64,000 bases of DNA from contig NZ_KQ949100.1 of the NCBI RefSeq assembly GCF_001514305.1, positions 93,223-157,222 of the forward strand, read 5' to 3'. The translations under genes and the position numbers were made by a program. The stretch's first letter is position 1; the number at the start of each line of letters is the position of its first letter. This document shows, piece by piece, positions 1 to 8,624 of the stretch. Source of the DNA: Streptomyces dysideae. GTDB taxonomy: Bacteria > Actinomycetota > Actinomycetes > Streptomycetales > Streptomycetaceae. The notes beneath the pieces are model-generated. The model saw only the letters and a list, made by a program, of their open reading frames with translations. It had not been told where the DNA came from and did no database searches.

Positions 1-1048
1 CGAGGTCGAGGAGGCGGCCGCCGCTGCGGCGGTTCTCGCTGAGCGCCTGGCGGCTGGCGGGGTGGCCGTCGGCGTGGGCGAAGTGCTCGGGGAAGTCGTC
101 GAGGTTGGCGACGGAGGCGCCGCGCCAGCCGTAGATCGCCTGGCAGGGGTCGCCGACCGCGGTCACGGGATGGCCGGTGCCGCCGCCGAACAGGCCCGCC
201 AACAGGATGCGCTGGGCCACCGACGTGTCCTGGTACTCGTCGAGGAGGACCACGCGGAACTCGTCGCGCAGGACGCGGCCCACCTCGGGGATCTGGGCGA
301 GCTGCGCCGACAGGGCGATCTGGTCGCCGAAGTCGAGCAGGTCGCGTTCGCGTTTGGCGGCCCGGTAGCGGACCACCAGCTCGGCGAGTTCGCGGCGCGC
401 GGCGGCCGTCTCGGGGACCTTGCGCAGGTCGGCGTTGGTGAGTTTGGCGCTCTGCAGGCCGATCAGCAGTTCGGCGTCGTACGCGCGCAGCGCCTCGGGC
501 CGTACGAGGTGCTCGGCGAGCTCGGCGTCGAGGGCGAGGAGGTCGCTGACGAGGTCGGCGAAGGAACGGGTCAGCGCCGGGTAGGGGCCCGGCGCCTCGC
601 GCAGCACGCGCGCGGCGAGCTGGAAGCGGGTGGCGTCGGCGAGCAGCCGGGACGTCGGCTCCAGCCCGATGCGCAGGCCGTGGTCGGTCAGGAGGCGGCC
701 CGCGAAGGCGTGGTACGTCGAGATCACCGGCTCGCCCGGCGGGTTGTCCGGGTCGACGACGTCGGGGTCGGTGACGCCGGCCTTGATCAGCGCCTTGCGG
801 ACGCGCTCGGCGAGCTCACCGGCGGCCTTGTTGGTGAAGGTCAGGCCGAGGACCTGCTCGGGGGCGACCTGGCCGGTGCCGACCAGCCACACCACGCGTG
901 CCGCCATCACCGTCGTCTTGCCCGATCCGGCTCCGGCCACGATCACCTGCGGGGCGGGCGGCGCGGTGATGCAGGCCGTCTGCTCCGGGGTGAACGGGAT
1001 GCCGAGGAGCTCCTTGAGCTGATCGGGATCAGTGATACGGGCGGACAC
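1..1048 (-). CDS. adnB: AdnB-like UvrD-family ATP-dependent helicase (C-terminus outside window)
   Basis: Superfamily 1A DNA helicase, taken to be the AdnB half of the actinobacterial AdnAB helicase-nuclease that resects double-strand breaks. Read on the minus strand from GTG at 1048, it has a Walker A GAGSGKT at residues 39-45, motif Ia LTFTNKAAGELAERVR, a YHAFAGRLL motif, Walker B LLDEYQDTS near 263-271 and motif III GDPCQAIYGWRGA. About 349 residues are visible; the rest, including the expected RecB-like nuclease, lies beyond position 1. It sits 120 bp downstream of adnA but has its own damage-type promoter (see 1049-1078), and the GTG lies 7 nt after the -10, so the message should be leaderless. 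The adnA/adnB names rest on order and motifs. Confidence 0.85.
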   Translation of the reverse strand, partial: MSARITDPDQLKELLGIPFTPEQTACITAPPAPQVIVAGAGSGKTTVMAARVVWLVGTGQVAPEQVLGLTFTNKAAGELAERVRKALIKAGVTDPDVVDPDNPPGEPVISTYHAFAGRLLTDHGLRIGLEPTSRLLADATRFQLAARVLREAPGPYPALTRSFADLVSDLLALDAELAEHLVRPEALRAYDAELLIGLQSAKLTNADLRKVPETAAARRELAELVVRYRAAKRERDLLDFGDQIALSAQLAQIPEVGRVLRDEFRVVLLDEYQDTSVAQRILLAGLFGGGTGHPVTAVGDPCQAIYGWRGASVANLDDFPEHFAHADGHPASRQALSENRRSGGRLLDL

Positions 1049-1078
1049 CTCAGAGAGGCTAGCGGCGACCACTGACAG
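1049..1078 (-). promoter_or_regulatory. RecA-NDp (PafBC-type) promoter of adnB
   Basis: On the minus strand the sequence reads CTGTCAGTG (1078-1070), 8 nt, TAGCCT (1061-1056), 7 nt, then the GTG start at 1048. This matches the actinobacterial LexA-independent damage promoter TTGTCRGTG-N8-TANNNT except for the first base, with exact spacing. It implies DNA-damage induction of adnB separately from adnA. Confidence 0.7.
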
Positions 1079-1168
1079 TGGATGCCGAATCGGCCCACGG
1101 GCCGAGGGAAGCGCAGGTCAGCACGTGTGGCGACCCCGATCACACAGGCGCACGGAAGATCACCCGCG

Positions 1169-4100
1169 TCACTCGACCACGTGCCGCCCCTCCGGCCGTG
1201 CGCTGCACGACGCCCGGAACGCGCAGTGCGTGCAGTGCTGGCCCGCACTCGGCGTGAACCGTTCGTCGAGGACCTTGCCGGCCGCCGTGGCGAGCAGGTC
1301 GCCGACCCACTCCCCCTCCAGCGGCCCCTGGGCCTGCACCTTGGGCAGGGTCTCGCCGCCGTCCCGCTTGGCGGCGCCCTGACGCAGCTGGACGAGCTCC
1401 GCGCCGCCCGGCTCGGGGTGTACGCCGTCGAAGGCCTCGTCGACGGCGCCCTCGCGGACGGCGAGCTGGTAGACGGCGAGCTGCGGATGGTGCTCCACCT
1501 CGGCGGCGCTGGGTGCCTGCTTGCCGGTCTTGAAGTCGACGACGTAGGCGCGGCCGTCACCGTCCGCCTCGACGCGGTCCATCTGGCCGCGGATGCGCAC
1601 TTCGTAGTCGCCCGCTGCGAGCGTGACGTCGAAGTCGTGCTCGCTGGCGACCGGCGTACGTCCCGCGCGGTCCATGACGTGCCATTTCAGGAAGCGTTCG
1701 AGCGCCACGCGCGCGTTGTCCTTCTCCTGGGCCGACTTCCACGGCGCGTCGAAGGCGAGCGCGTTCCACACGGAGTCGAGGCGCTCCATGAGGACGACGA
1801 GGTCGGCCGGGGTGTGCCCGGAGGCGACCTCGTCGGCGAGGACGTGCACGACGTTGCCGAAGCCCTGGGCGGCCGTCGCGGGCGCGTCGGCCTTCACCTC
1901 GCGGCCCAGGAACCACTGCAGGGCGCAGGTGTTGGCGAGCTGGTCGAGGGCGCTGCCGGAGAGAACGACGGGCTGGTCGCGGTTGCGCAGCGGCACCTTG
2001 CTCTCGGTCGGCTCGAACATGCCCCACCAGCGGTAGGGATGCGCGGACGGCACCAGGGGGCGGCCGTCCTCGTCGGCGAGCGCCGCGAGGCGGGCGAGGC
2101 GCCGGGCGGCGGCCTCCCTGAGGAGGTCCGAGACGCGCGGGTCGACGGTCGTGGCGCGGAGTTCGGCGACCAGTGCCGCTACGGACAGGGGGCGGCGGGG
2201 GCGGCCCGTGACGTCCTTGGGTTCGACGCCGAGTTCGGTCAGGAAGCGGGAGGGCTGGTCGCCGTCGTCGGCCGGGGCTTTCACGGCCGTCACGACGAGC
2301 CGCTCACGCGCGCGTGTGGCGGCCACGTAGAACAGGCGACGCTCCTCCGCCAGCAGCGCGCCCGGGGTGAGGGGTTCGGCGAGTCCGTCGCGGCCGATGC
2401 GGTCGGCTTCCAGGAGGGAGCCGCGGCGGCGCAGGTCCGGCCACAGGCCCTCCTGGACGCCGGCGACGACGACCAGTCGCCACTCCAGCCCCTTGGAGCG
2501 GTGCGCGGTCATCAGGCGGACGGCATCGGGGCGTACGGCACGCCGTGTGAGGGTGTCGGCGGCGATGTCCTCGGCGTCGATCTCCTCCAGGAAGTTGAGG
2601 GTGCCCCGGCCGCCGGTGCGCTCCTCCGCGCGGGCGGCCGTCGCGAACAGCGCGCACACGGCGTCCAGGTCGCGGTCGGCGTTGCGTCCGGCCGCGCCGC
2701 CGCGCCGGGCGGCCCGCTCCAGGCGCGCGGGCCACGGCGTGCCGTCCCACAGGTCCCACAGCGCCTCCTCGGCCGTGCCGCCGCCCGCGAGGCGCTCCCG
2801 GGCCTTGCGGAGCAGCGCGCCGAGACGCTGGGCGCCGCGCGCGTACGTGGGGTCGTGCACGGCCAGCCGCTCCGGCTCGGCGAGCGCCCGCGCGAGGAGC
2901 TCGTCGGAGGGCGGCGGCAGGGGGTTACCGGCGGCCCGCTCCTCGTCGCGCAGGGCACGCCCGAGGCGGCGCAGGTCGGCGGCGTCCATACCGGCGAGGG
3001 GCGAGGCGAGCAGGGTCAGGGCAGTTTCGGTGTCAAGCCAGGTGGCGGCACCGGGCTCGGGCCGATCGGCGGCCGTGTCGTCGTCGGGGGCGTGCGCTTC
3101 TTCGGTCCGTACGCCCTGGCCGTCGCCCTCGGGGCGTACGGCATCGCCGTCGCGCGCGGGGTGGACCTTGTCGCCGTCGCCCCCGACGGCGTGCGCGTCC
3201 TCGGCCCGCACGCCGTCGCCGCGGCCCTCCGGCCGAACGTCATCGTCATCGCGGGCGGGTCGGCCGTCGCCACCACCGCACGCGGAGACGTCGCCCTCGC
3301 CACCGCCCTCGGGAACATGCACGTCCCCAGCCCACACGCCGTCGCCGCGGCCCTCCGGCCGAACGTCATCGTCATCGCGCGCAGGGTGGACCGTGTCGCC
3401 GTCGTCCTCGCGAGCGTGCGCTTCCTCAGCCCGCACGCCATCGCCGTCGCCACCAGCTCCCGGTTCGTCGCCGCGCCCCGCGAGTCGTACGTCATCGGCG
3501 TCGACGCCAGTCGTCGCGCCCCCGTCCACACCCCCCGCCTCCGCCGCGGCCACCGCCCGCAGCGCCGTCAGCAGCGGGGCCACCGCCGGTTCGTGGCGCA
3601 GTGGCAGGTCGTCGCCGTCGATGTCCAGGGGGACGCCGGCGGACGTGAGGGCGCGGCGGACCGTCGGGATCGTGCGGGAGCCGGCGCGAACCAGGACGGC
3701 CATGTCGCTCCAGGGGACGCCGTCCTCCAGGTGGGCCCTGCGGAGGATGTCGGCGACGTTGTCCAGTTCCGTGCCGGGCGTCGGGTACGTGTACACCTCG
3801 ACGCGGCCGCCGCCCTGGACCGGCGTGAGCTCGCGGTGGGCGCGCACCTTGTCGGCGGGAAGGCGGGTCAGCGGCATGCGCTGGGTCAGCAGGCGCGTCG
3901 CGGTGAGCAGGGGGGCGCCGGAGCGGCGGGAGGTGCGCAGGACCTCGACGGGCGCCGGGCGGCCGTCCGCGCGCGGGAAGGCTCCCGGGAAGTCCAGGAT
4001 GCCGTTCACGTCCGCGCCCCGGAAGGTGTAGATCGACTGGTCGGGGTCGCCGAAGGCGACAAGGGTGCGGCCGCCGCCGGCCAGGGCGTGCAGCAGCCGT

Positions 4101-4855
4101 ACCTGGGCCGGGTCGGTGTCCTGGTACTCGTCGACGAACACGGCGTCGTACCGGGCGGCGAGCCGTTCGGCGACCTCGGGGCGGTGGGCGAGGAGCACCG
4201 CGCGGTGGACCAGTTCGGCGTAGTCGAGGACGCCCTGCAGGTCGAGGACGTCGAGGTACTCGGCGAGGAAGGCGGCCGCGGCGCGCCAGTCGGGGCGGCC
4301 GATGCGGCGCGCGAAGGCGTCCAGGGCGTCGGGGCCGAGGCCCAGTTCGCGGCTGCGGGCGAGGACCGCGCGGACCTCGTCGGCGAAGCCGCGGGTGGTC
4401 AGACAGGCGCGCAGTTCGTCCGGCCAGCGCACGTGCGCGAGGCCGAGCCGCTCCAGATCCGGCTGGCCCGCGAGCAGCTCGCGCACGGTCACGTCCTGCT
4501 CAGGACCCGACAGCAGCCGCAGCGGCTCCACGAACAGCTCGCTGTCCTGGTGGGCACGGACCAGGGCGTAGCAGAACGAGTGGAAGGTGGTCGCCTGGGG
4601 CGCGTGTGCCGCCCCGGTGCGCAATGCCATGCGGTCGCGCAGCTCGACGGCCGCCTTGCGGCTGAACGTCAGCACGAGGATGCGCGCGGGGTCCCCACCA
4701 CGGGCGATGCGGGCCGCCACAGACTCGACGAGCGTGGTGGTCTTACCGGTGCCCGGACCTGCGAGAACGAGCAGCGGGCCGGTGGCGTGGTCAACCACGG
4801 CACGCTGCGCGGCGTCCAGACGAGGGGGGTCCACGCGGGCCGGCGGGGTACGCAT
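1169..4855 (-). CDS. adnA: AdnA-like helicase-nuclease with Fe-S nuclease domain
   Basis: A 1228-residue SF1A helicase-nuclease, partner of AdnB in end resection. Walker A GPGTGKT at 33-39, Walker B VFVDEYQDT around 239-247, motif III GDPDQSIYTFRGA around 269-281 and motif VI YVAATRARERL near 845 form the motor. The C-terminal PD-(D/E)XK nuclease shows GQMDRVE and VVDFKTGK near 1100. An upstream Cys near 975 (NTCALQW) and a C-terminal CX2CX5C (HCTHCAFRASC, near 1212) match the AddB-type iron-sulfur arrangement. Residues about 437-600 are a low-complexity repeat insert. The ATG at 4855 was chosen because the motor begins right after it; no good Shine-Dalgarno is visible, so the start is less sure than the gene. 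Confidence 0.88.
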   Translation of the reverse strand: MRTPPARVDPPRLDAAQRAVVDHATGPLLVLAGPGTGKTTTLVESVAARIARGGDPARILVLTFSRKAAVELRDRMALRTGAAHAPQATTFHSFCYALVRAHQDSELFVEPLRLLSGPEQDVTVRELLAGQPDLERLGLAHVRWPDELRACLTTRGFADEVRAVLARSRELGLGPDALDAFARRIGRPDWRAAAAFLAEYLDVLDLQGVLDYAELVHRAVLLAHRPEVAERLAARYDAVFVDEYQDTDPAQVRLLHALAGGGRTLVAFGDPDQSIYTFRGADVNGILDFPGAFPRADGRPAPVEVLRTSRRSGAPLLTATRLLTQRMPLTRLPADKVRAHRELTPVQGGGRVEVYTYPTPGTELDNVADILRRAHLEDGVPWSDMAVLVRAGSRTIPTVRRALTSAGVPLDIDGDDLPLRHEPAVAPLLTALRAVAAAEAGGVDGGATTGVDADDVRLAGRGDEPGAGGDGDGVRAEEAHAREDDGDTVHPARDDDDVRPEGRGDGVWAGDVHVPEGGGEGDVSACGGGDGRPARDDDDVRPEGRGDGVRAEDAHAVGGDGDKVHPARDGDAVRPEGDGQGVRTEEAHAPDDDTAADRPEPGAATWLDTETALTLLASPLAGMDAADLRRLGRALRDEERAAGNPLPPPSDELLARALAEPERLAVHDPTYARGAQRLGALLRKARERLAGGGTAEEALWDLWDGTPWPARLERAARRGGAAGRNADRDLDAVCALFATAARAEERTGGRGTLNFLEEIDAEDIAADTLTRRAVRPDAVRLMTAHRSKGLEWRLVVVAGVQEGLWPDLRRRGSLLEADRIGRDGLAEPLTPGALLAEERRLFYVAATRARERLVVTAVKAPADDGDQPSRFLTELGVEPKDVTGRPRRPLSVAALVAELRATTVDPRVSDLLREAAARRLARLAALADEDGRPLVPSAHPYRWWGMFEPTESKVPLRNRDQPVVLSGSALDQLANTCALQWFLGREVKADAPATAAQGFGNVVHVLADEVASGHTPADLVVLMERLDSVWNALAFDAPWKSAQEKDNARVALERFLKWHVMDRAGRTPVASEHDFDVTLAAGDYEVRIRGQMDRVEADGDGRAYVVDFKTGKQAPSAAEVEHHPQLAVYQLAVREGAVDEAFDGVHPEPGGAELVQLRQGAAKRDGGETLPKVQAQGPLEGEWVGDLLATAAGKVLDERFTPSAGQHCTHCAFRASCSARPEGRHVVE
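3045..3545 (-). repeat. Repetitive insert within adnA
   Basis: About 165 codons rich in Asp, Gly, Arg and Val built from imperfect units of the type DDDDVRPEGRGDGV. At DNA level a 43-bp stretch at 3211-3253 recurs exactly at 3337-3379, 126 bp (42 codons) later, and further degenerate copies flank it. It interrupts the helicase region between motifs III and VI and is probably a disordered surface loop. Confidence 0.75.
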
Positions 4856-4878
4856 CAGTCGGTAAGCGCCACGAGCCC

Positions 4879-4904
4879 CCTGTCGCACCTGAGGGTGCGA
4901 CAGG
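4879..4904. promoter_or_regulatory. Perfect 11-bp hairpin upstream of adnA
   Basis: CCTGTCGCACC (4879-4889), loop TGAG, GGTGCGACAGG (4894-4904). It lies 24-49 nt upstream of the chosen adnA start. It could be an operator dyad, a leader hairpin or a terminator of incoming transcription. The rest of 4856-5199 shows no convincing gene. Confidence 0.45.
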
Positions 4905-5199
4905 CGCCTGATGGAGGAAGAGGAGCTCACGTGGTTCGCCGGTCCTGGTGGGTGTACTGGTTGGCGGACCACCGCGCGTGGGGGACGGTGGCCGCGGGAT
5001 GAGGGGGACGACGCGTGCATGCGACGCTACGCCGACGGATGGGGCGGAAGCAGGGCTTCCGATTCTTCCCGTCCGTCCCGCCGGACACTCGCGGCACGTG
5101 CGTCCCTCGCTCCACGAACGTACGTCATGCCACGGACGTGCCCCGATTCCCCCGTACGGATCACAGGTCACACAGGGACGCGTCCGATGGCGGAAGCTG

Positions 5200-5586
5200 T
5201 CAGGTGTGACCCTCCGCGCGTTCACCGCCGTCCCACCGCGCCCGCTTCATATCGACGCGCGGCAGGTGGCCCTCGGCGGCCCGGCTCGCCTCCTTCAGTG
5301 GCGTGCCCTCCTCGCGGTATCGGGCCAGCGCTCTGAGCTCGTGCCCCGGCAGCAGCACGCCGTCCGCGCGCACGACACGCCACCACGGCACGCTGCCGCC
5401 GTAGAGGGACATCACCCGGCCGACCTGGCGGGGCCCGCCCTCCTCCAGCCACTCGGCGACGTCCCCGTATGTCATGACACGCCCGGGCGGGATCAGTTCG
5501 GCGACCTCGAGGACCTGCTCGGCGTACTCCGGCAGGGCGTCCGGGTACTCCGGGCGGGCATCGTCCGGAAGGCTCTCCTCGCTCAT
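5200..5586 (-). CDS. Alkyltransferase-like protein (ATL), MGMT family
   Basis: A 128-residue single-domain member of the O6-alkylguanine-DNA alkyltransferase fold. The helix-turn-helix segment PPGRVMTYGDVAEWL is intact, but the active-site region reads PWWRV where a true methyltransferase has PCHRV. The acceptor Cys is therefore Trp, which is the hallmark of ATL proteins that bind alkylated guanine, flip it and pass the lesion to nucleotide excision repair. The start at ATG 5586 is preferred over ATG 5595 because it lies exactly 7 nt after the -10 of a damage-type promoter (see 5587-5616). It is divergent from the 5773 gene. Confidence 0.88.
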   Translation of the reverse strand: MSEESLPDDARPEYPDALPEYAEQVLEVAELIPPGRVMTYGDVAEWLEEGGPRQVGRVMSLYGGSVPWWRVVRADGVLLPGHELRALARYREEGTPLKEASRAAEGHLPRVDMKRARWDGGERAEGHT

Positions 5587-5616
5587 CCGACCCATCCTGC
5601 CCCACCCCACCGACAA
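5587..5616 (-). promoter_or_regulatory. RecA-NDp (PafBC-type) promoter of the ATL gene
   Basis: On the minus strand TTGTCGGTG (5616-5608) matches the consensus TTGTCRGTG exactly, followed by 8 nt, CAGGAT (5599-5594, one mismatch to TANNNT), 7 nt, and ATG at 5586. The geometry is identical to the adnB promoter. Confidence 0.65.
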
Positions 5617-5772
5617 TGTGACGCGCTCGCCACTGTGCGTATCCCTCGCTCCGGGGCGACGCTTCCGGCAGACTGTGCGCCCCCGCGTTTGCACCCTGAT
5701 GCCCCCGTGTGTCGGTGGAGCATGCCACCATCGTGCGGGCGGTGACTGGTGATACGAGACCAAGAAGAGACG

Positions 5773-8514
5773 ATGAAGCAGCAGGGTGCGCACCCGGAGG
5801 ACGCGGAAAGCGCCTCTGCCGCTTCGCCGCGCCCGGGCACCGCGAACACGGACAAGAAGGACCTCGGTAAGGACACCGCAAAGAGGCCTCCGCCGGGCTC
5901 CGACGACGTCGACGAGGCATACGCCGACGAGGTCGAGGGCGACGAACCGCTGCTCCCCGCGCGCGTGCACCGCCCCTCCGACCTCATGCGGCTCCTGGTG
6001 GGCGTGCTCGCCGTCGTCGTACTGCTCGCGATCGCCGCGTTCGCGCACGGCACCACCTCGGGTCTCGAACAGGACATCAACAAGGGCACCGGGCAGGCGC
6101 CCGACGTGATCAGCAAGATCGCGGGGCTGGTGTCCAGCATCGCGATCCTCCTGGTGCCCGTCGCCTTCGCGATCGAGCGGCTGATCAAGCGGGACGGGCT
6201 GCGCATCGCCGACGGCGTCCTCGCGGCGGTCCTCGCCCACGGGGTGACGCTCGCCACCGATCTGTGGGTGGCGCGGGCCGCCCCGAAGTCCATCCAGGAC
6301 GCGCTCACCCAGCCCTCGCCCGGCGACATCACCTCCCTCACCGACCCGGTGCACGGCTATCTCGCCCCGGTCATCGCGTACATGACGGCCGTGGGCATGT
6401 CCCGCCGGCCACGCTGGCGTGCGGTGCTCTGGGCAGTGCTGGTCCTCTACGCCTTCTCCATGCTGGTCACCGGCTACACGACGCCGTTCTCGATCATCCT
6501 GACGCTGCTGCTCGGCTGGACCGTGGCCTACGGCACGCTGTACGCGGTCGGCTCACCCAACGTCCGTCCCACCGGGCGGACGCTGATGGCGGGCCTCAGA
6601 CACGTCGGTTTCCACCCGGTGAGCGCGGCCCGCGAGGAGACGTCGGACACACCGGAGACCGGCGACCGCGGCAGGCGCTACTTCGTCACGCTCGAGGACG
6701 GTCCGCCGCTGGACGTGACGGTGGTCGACCGGGAGCAGCAGGCGCAGGGCTTCTTCTACCGTGTCTGGCGCAATCTGACGCTGCGCGGTTTCGCCACCCG
6801 CAGCAGCCTGCAGTCGCTGCGCCAGGCCCTGGAGCAGGAGGCGCTCCTCGCCTACGCCGCCATCGCGGCCGGCGCCAACGCTCCCAAGCTGATCGCGACC
6901 TCCGAACTCGGCCCGGACGCCGTGATGCTCGTCTACGAGCACACCGGCGGGCACACCCTGGACGCGCTGCCGGACGAGGAGATCACCGACGAGCTGCTGC
7001 GCGGCACCTGGGACCAGGTGCGGGCGCTGCAGTCCCGGCGCATCGCGCACCGCAGGCTGGTGGGTGACGCGATTCTGGTGGATCGTTCCGGCAAGGTGGT
7101 CCTCACTGATCTGCGAGTCGGCGAGATCGCGGCCAACAACCTGCTGCTGCGCATGGACATCTCCCAGCTGCTGGTGACGCTCGGCCTGCGGGTGGGCGCG
7201 GAGCGCGCGGTGGCATCGGCGGTGGGCGTGCTCGGCCCCGACGCCGTGGCGGACTGTCTGCCGATGCTGCAGCCCATCGCGCTGAGCCGCTCCACGCGCG
7301 CGACGCTGCGCAGACTGGCCCGGGAGCGCGCCCAGCGCGAACGCGAGGCGGTCCTGGAGGCGTCCCGGCAGACCAGGCAGGCCCGCCTGGAAGAGGCCCC
7401 GGAGGATGCGGTGCCGGTCCTCGGGAAACCCGACAAGAAGGCCGTACGCGCGGAGGCACGGGCCGAGAAGCGGGCCATCGACGAGGCACTGGAGGAAGCA
7501 CGCGAGGAGGATCTGCTCACCCAGATCCGGCACGAGGTGCTGCTGATCAGGCCGCAGGCCCCGGTCGAACCGGCCCGGCTGGAGCGGGTGCGGCCGCGCA
7601 CGCTGATCACTTTCATCGCCGGCGCCATCGGTGCGTACTTCCTGCTGACGCAGCTCACCCACATCGAGTTCGGGCCGCTCATCGCCAACGCCGAGTGGGG
7701 CTGGGTGGCCGCGGCCGTGCTGTTCTCGGCGGCCAGCTACTTCGCGGCGGCGATGGCGCTGCTGGGGTTCGTGCCGGAGCGGGTGCCGTTCCTGCGGACC
7801 GTGGCGGCGCAGGTCGCCGGGTCGTTCGTGAAGATCGTCGCGCCGGCCGCGGTGGGCGGTGTCGCGCTCAACACGCGCTTCCTGCAACGTTCGGGGGTGC
7901 GGCCGGGGCTCGCGGTGGCGAGCGTCGGCGCGTCCCAGCTGTTCGGGCTCGGCGCGCACATCCTGATGCTGCTGTCCTTCGGCTATCTGACCGGCACCGA
8001 GAAGACACCGTCGCTGTCGCCGTCCCGGACGGTCATCGCGGGTCTGCTGACGGTGGCGGTACTGGTCCTCGTGGCGACGTCGGTGCCGTTCCTGCGGAAA
8101 TTCGTCGCCACGCGCGTGAGGTCGCTGTTCGCGGGTGTCGTGCCGCGCATGCTCGACGTGCTGCAGCGGCCGCAGAAGCTGGTCACCGGCATCGGTGGCA
8201 TGCTCCTGCTGACCGCCTGCTTCGTGATGTGCCTGGACGCGTCGATCCGCGCCTTCGGCAGCGAGGGGACCTCGCTCAGCATCGCCAGCGTCGCCGTCGT
8301 CTTCCTCGCCGGCAACGCGCTCGGCTCGGCGGCCCCGACCCCGGGCGGCGTGGGCGCCGTGGACGTGACCCTGACGGTCGGTCTCATCGCCGTGGGCCTG
8401 CCCAGCGAGGTCGCGGCGCCCTCGGTGCTGCTCTTCCGGCTGCTGACGCTGTGGCTGCCGGTGCTGCCCGGATGGCTGGCCTTCAGCCATCTGACGCGCA
8501 AGGGCGCGCTGTAG
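5773..8514 (+). CDS. Kinase-like / lysyl-PG-synthase-type membrane fusion protein
   Basis: A 913-residue integral membrane protein. After a charged N-terminus come about six membrane segments (residues ~75-265). A soluble part follows with protein-kinase-like features: VYEHTGGHTLD near 386 and AHRRLVGDAILVDRSGKV then LTDLR near 425-448, where HRD/DFG-like positions read AHRR and DLR, so it is probably a pseudokinase. A charged coiled stretch (~515-590) leads to a C-terminal multi-pass domain from ~606 resembling the LPG_synthase_TM (UPF0104, MprF/AglD2 flippase) family. ATG 5773 with an AGAAGAGA ribosome site is preferred to GTG 5749. Substrate unknown; a lipid flippase or sensor is inferred. 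Confidence 0.8.
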   Translation: MKQQGAHPEDAESASAASPRPGTANTDKKDLGKDTAKRPPPGSDDVDEAYADEVEGDEPLLPARVHRPSDLMRLLVGVLAVVVLLAIAAFAHGTTSGLEQDINKGTGQAPDVISKIAGLVSSIAILLVPVAFAIERLIKRDGLRIADGVLAAVLAHGVTLATDLWVARAAPKSIQDALTQPSPGDITSLTDPVHGYLAPVIAYMTAVGMSRRPRWRAVLWAVLVLYAFSMLVTGYTTPFSIILTLLLGWTVAYGTLYAVGSPNVRPTGRTLMAGLRHVGFHPVSAAREETSDTPETGDRGRRYFVTLEDGPPLDVTVVDREQQAQGFFYRVWRNLTLRGFATRSSLQSLRQALEQEALLAYAAIAAGANAPKLIATSELGPDAVMLVYEHTGGHTLDALPDEEITDELLRGTWDQVRALQSRRIAHRRLVGDAILVDRSGKVVLTDLRVGEIAANNLLLRMDISQLLVTLGLRVGAERAVASAVGVLGPDAVADCLPMLQPIALSRSTRATLRRLARERAQREREAVLEASRQTRQARLEEAPEDAVPVLGKPDKKAVRAEARAEKRAIDEALEEAREEDLLTQIRHEVLLIRPQAPVEPARLERVRPRTLITFIAGAIGAYFLLTQLTHIEFGPLIANAEWGWVAAAVLFSAASYFAAAMALLGFVPERVPFLRTVAAQVAGSFVKIVAPAAVGGVALNTRFLQRSGVRPGLAVASVGASQLFGLGAHILMLLSFGYLTGTEKTPSLSPSRTVIAGLLTVAVLVLVATSVPFLRKFVATRVRSLFAGVVPRMLDVLQRPQKLVTGIGGMLLLTACFVMCLDASIRAFGSEGTSLSIASVAVVFLAGNALGSAAPTPGGVGAVDVTLTVGLIAVGLPSEVAAPSVLLFRLLTLWLPVLPGWLAFSHLTRKGAL

Positions 8515-8624
8515 CGCAGGGCATGCGGTGCGCGGACCATCGCGCGCGTACGTCCACCCGGCGCCGTACCTCGTACGGCCCGCGCCCCGAGCGGCCCGCC
8601 CCGCAGGACCGCAGGATGGGGACC

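Noticed and set aside
3211..3379. CRISPR-like array in the adnA repeats
   Set aside because: Repeats are in-frame coding units without unique spacers; no cas genes are present.
1082..5002. 1306-codon open frame on the plus strand opposite adnA
   Set aside because: Antisense shadow caused by GC-rich codon bias; the minus strand carries clear helicase and nuclease motifs, the plus frame none.
7695..8624. N-terminal extension of the first lipoprotein hydrolase into the preceding gene
   Set aside because: Overlaps the membrane fusion protein; a proper signal peptide begins at 8616/8625.
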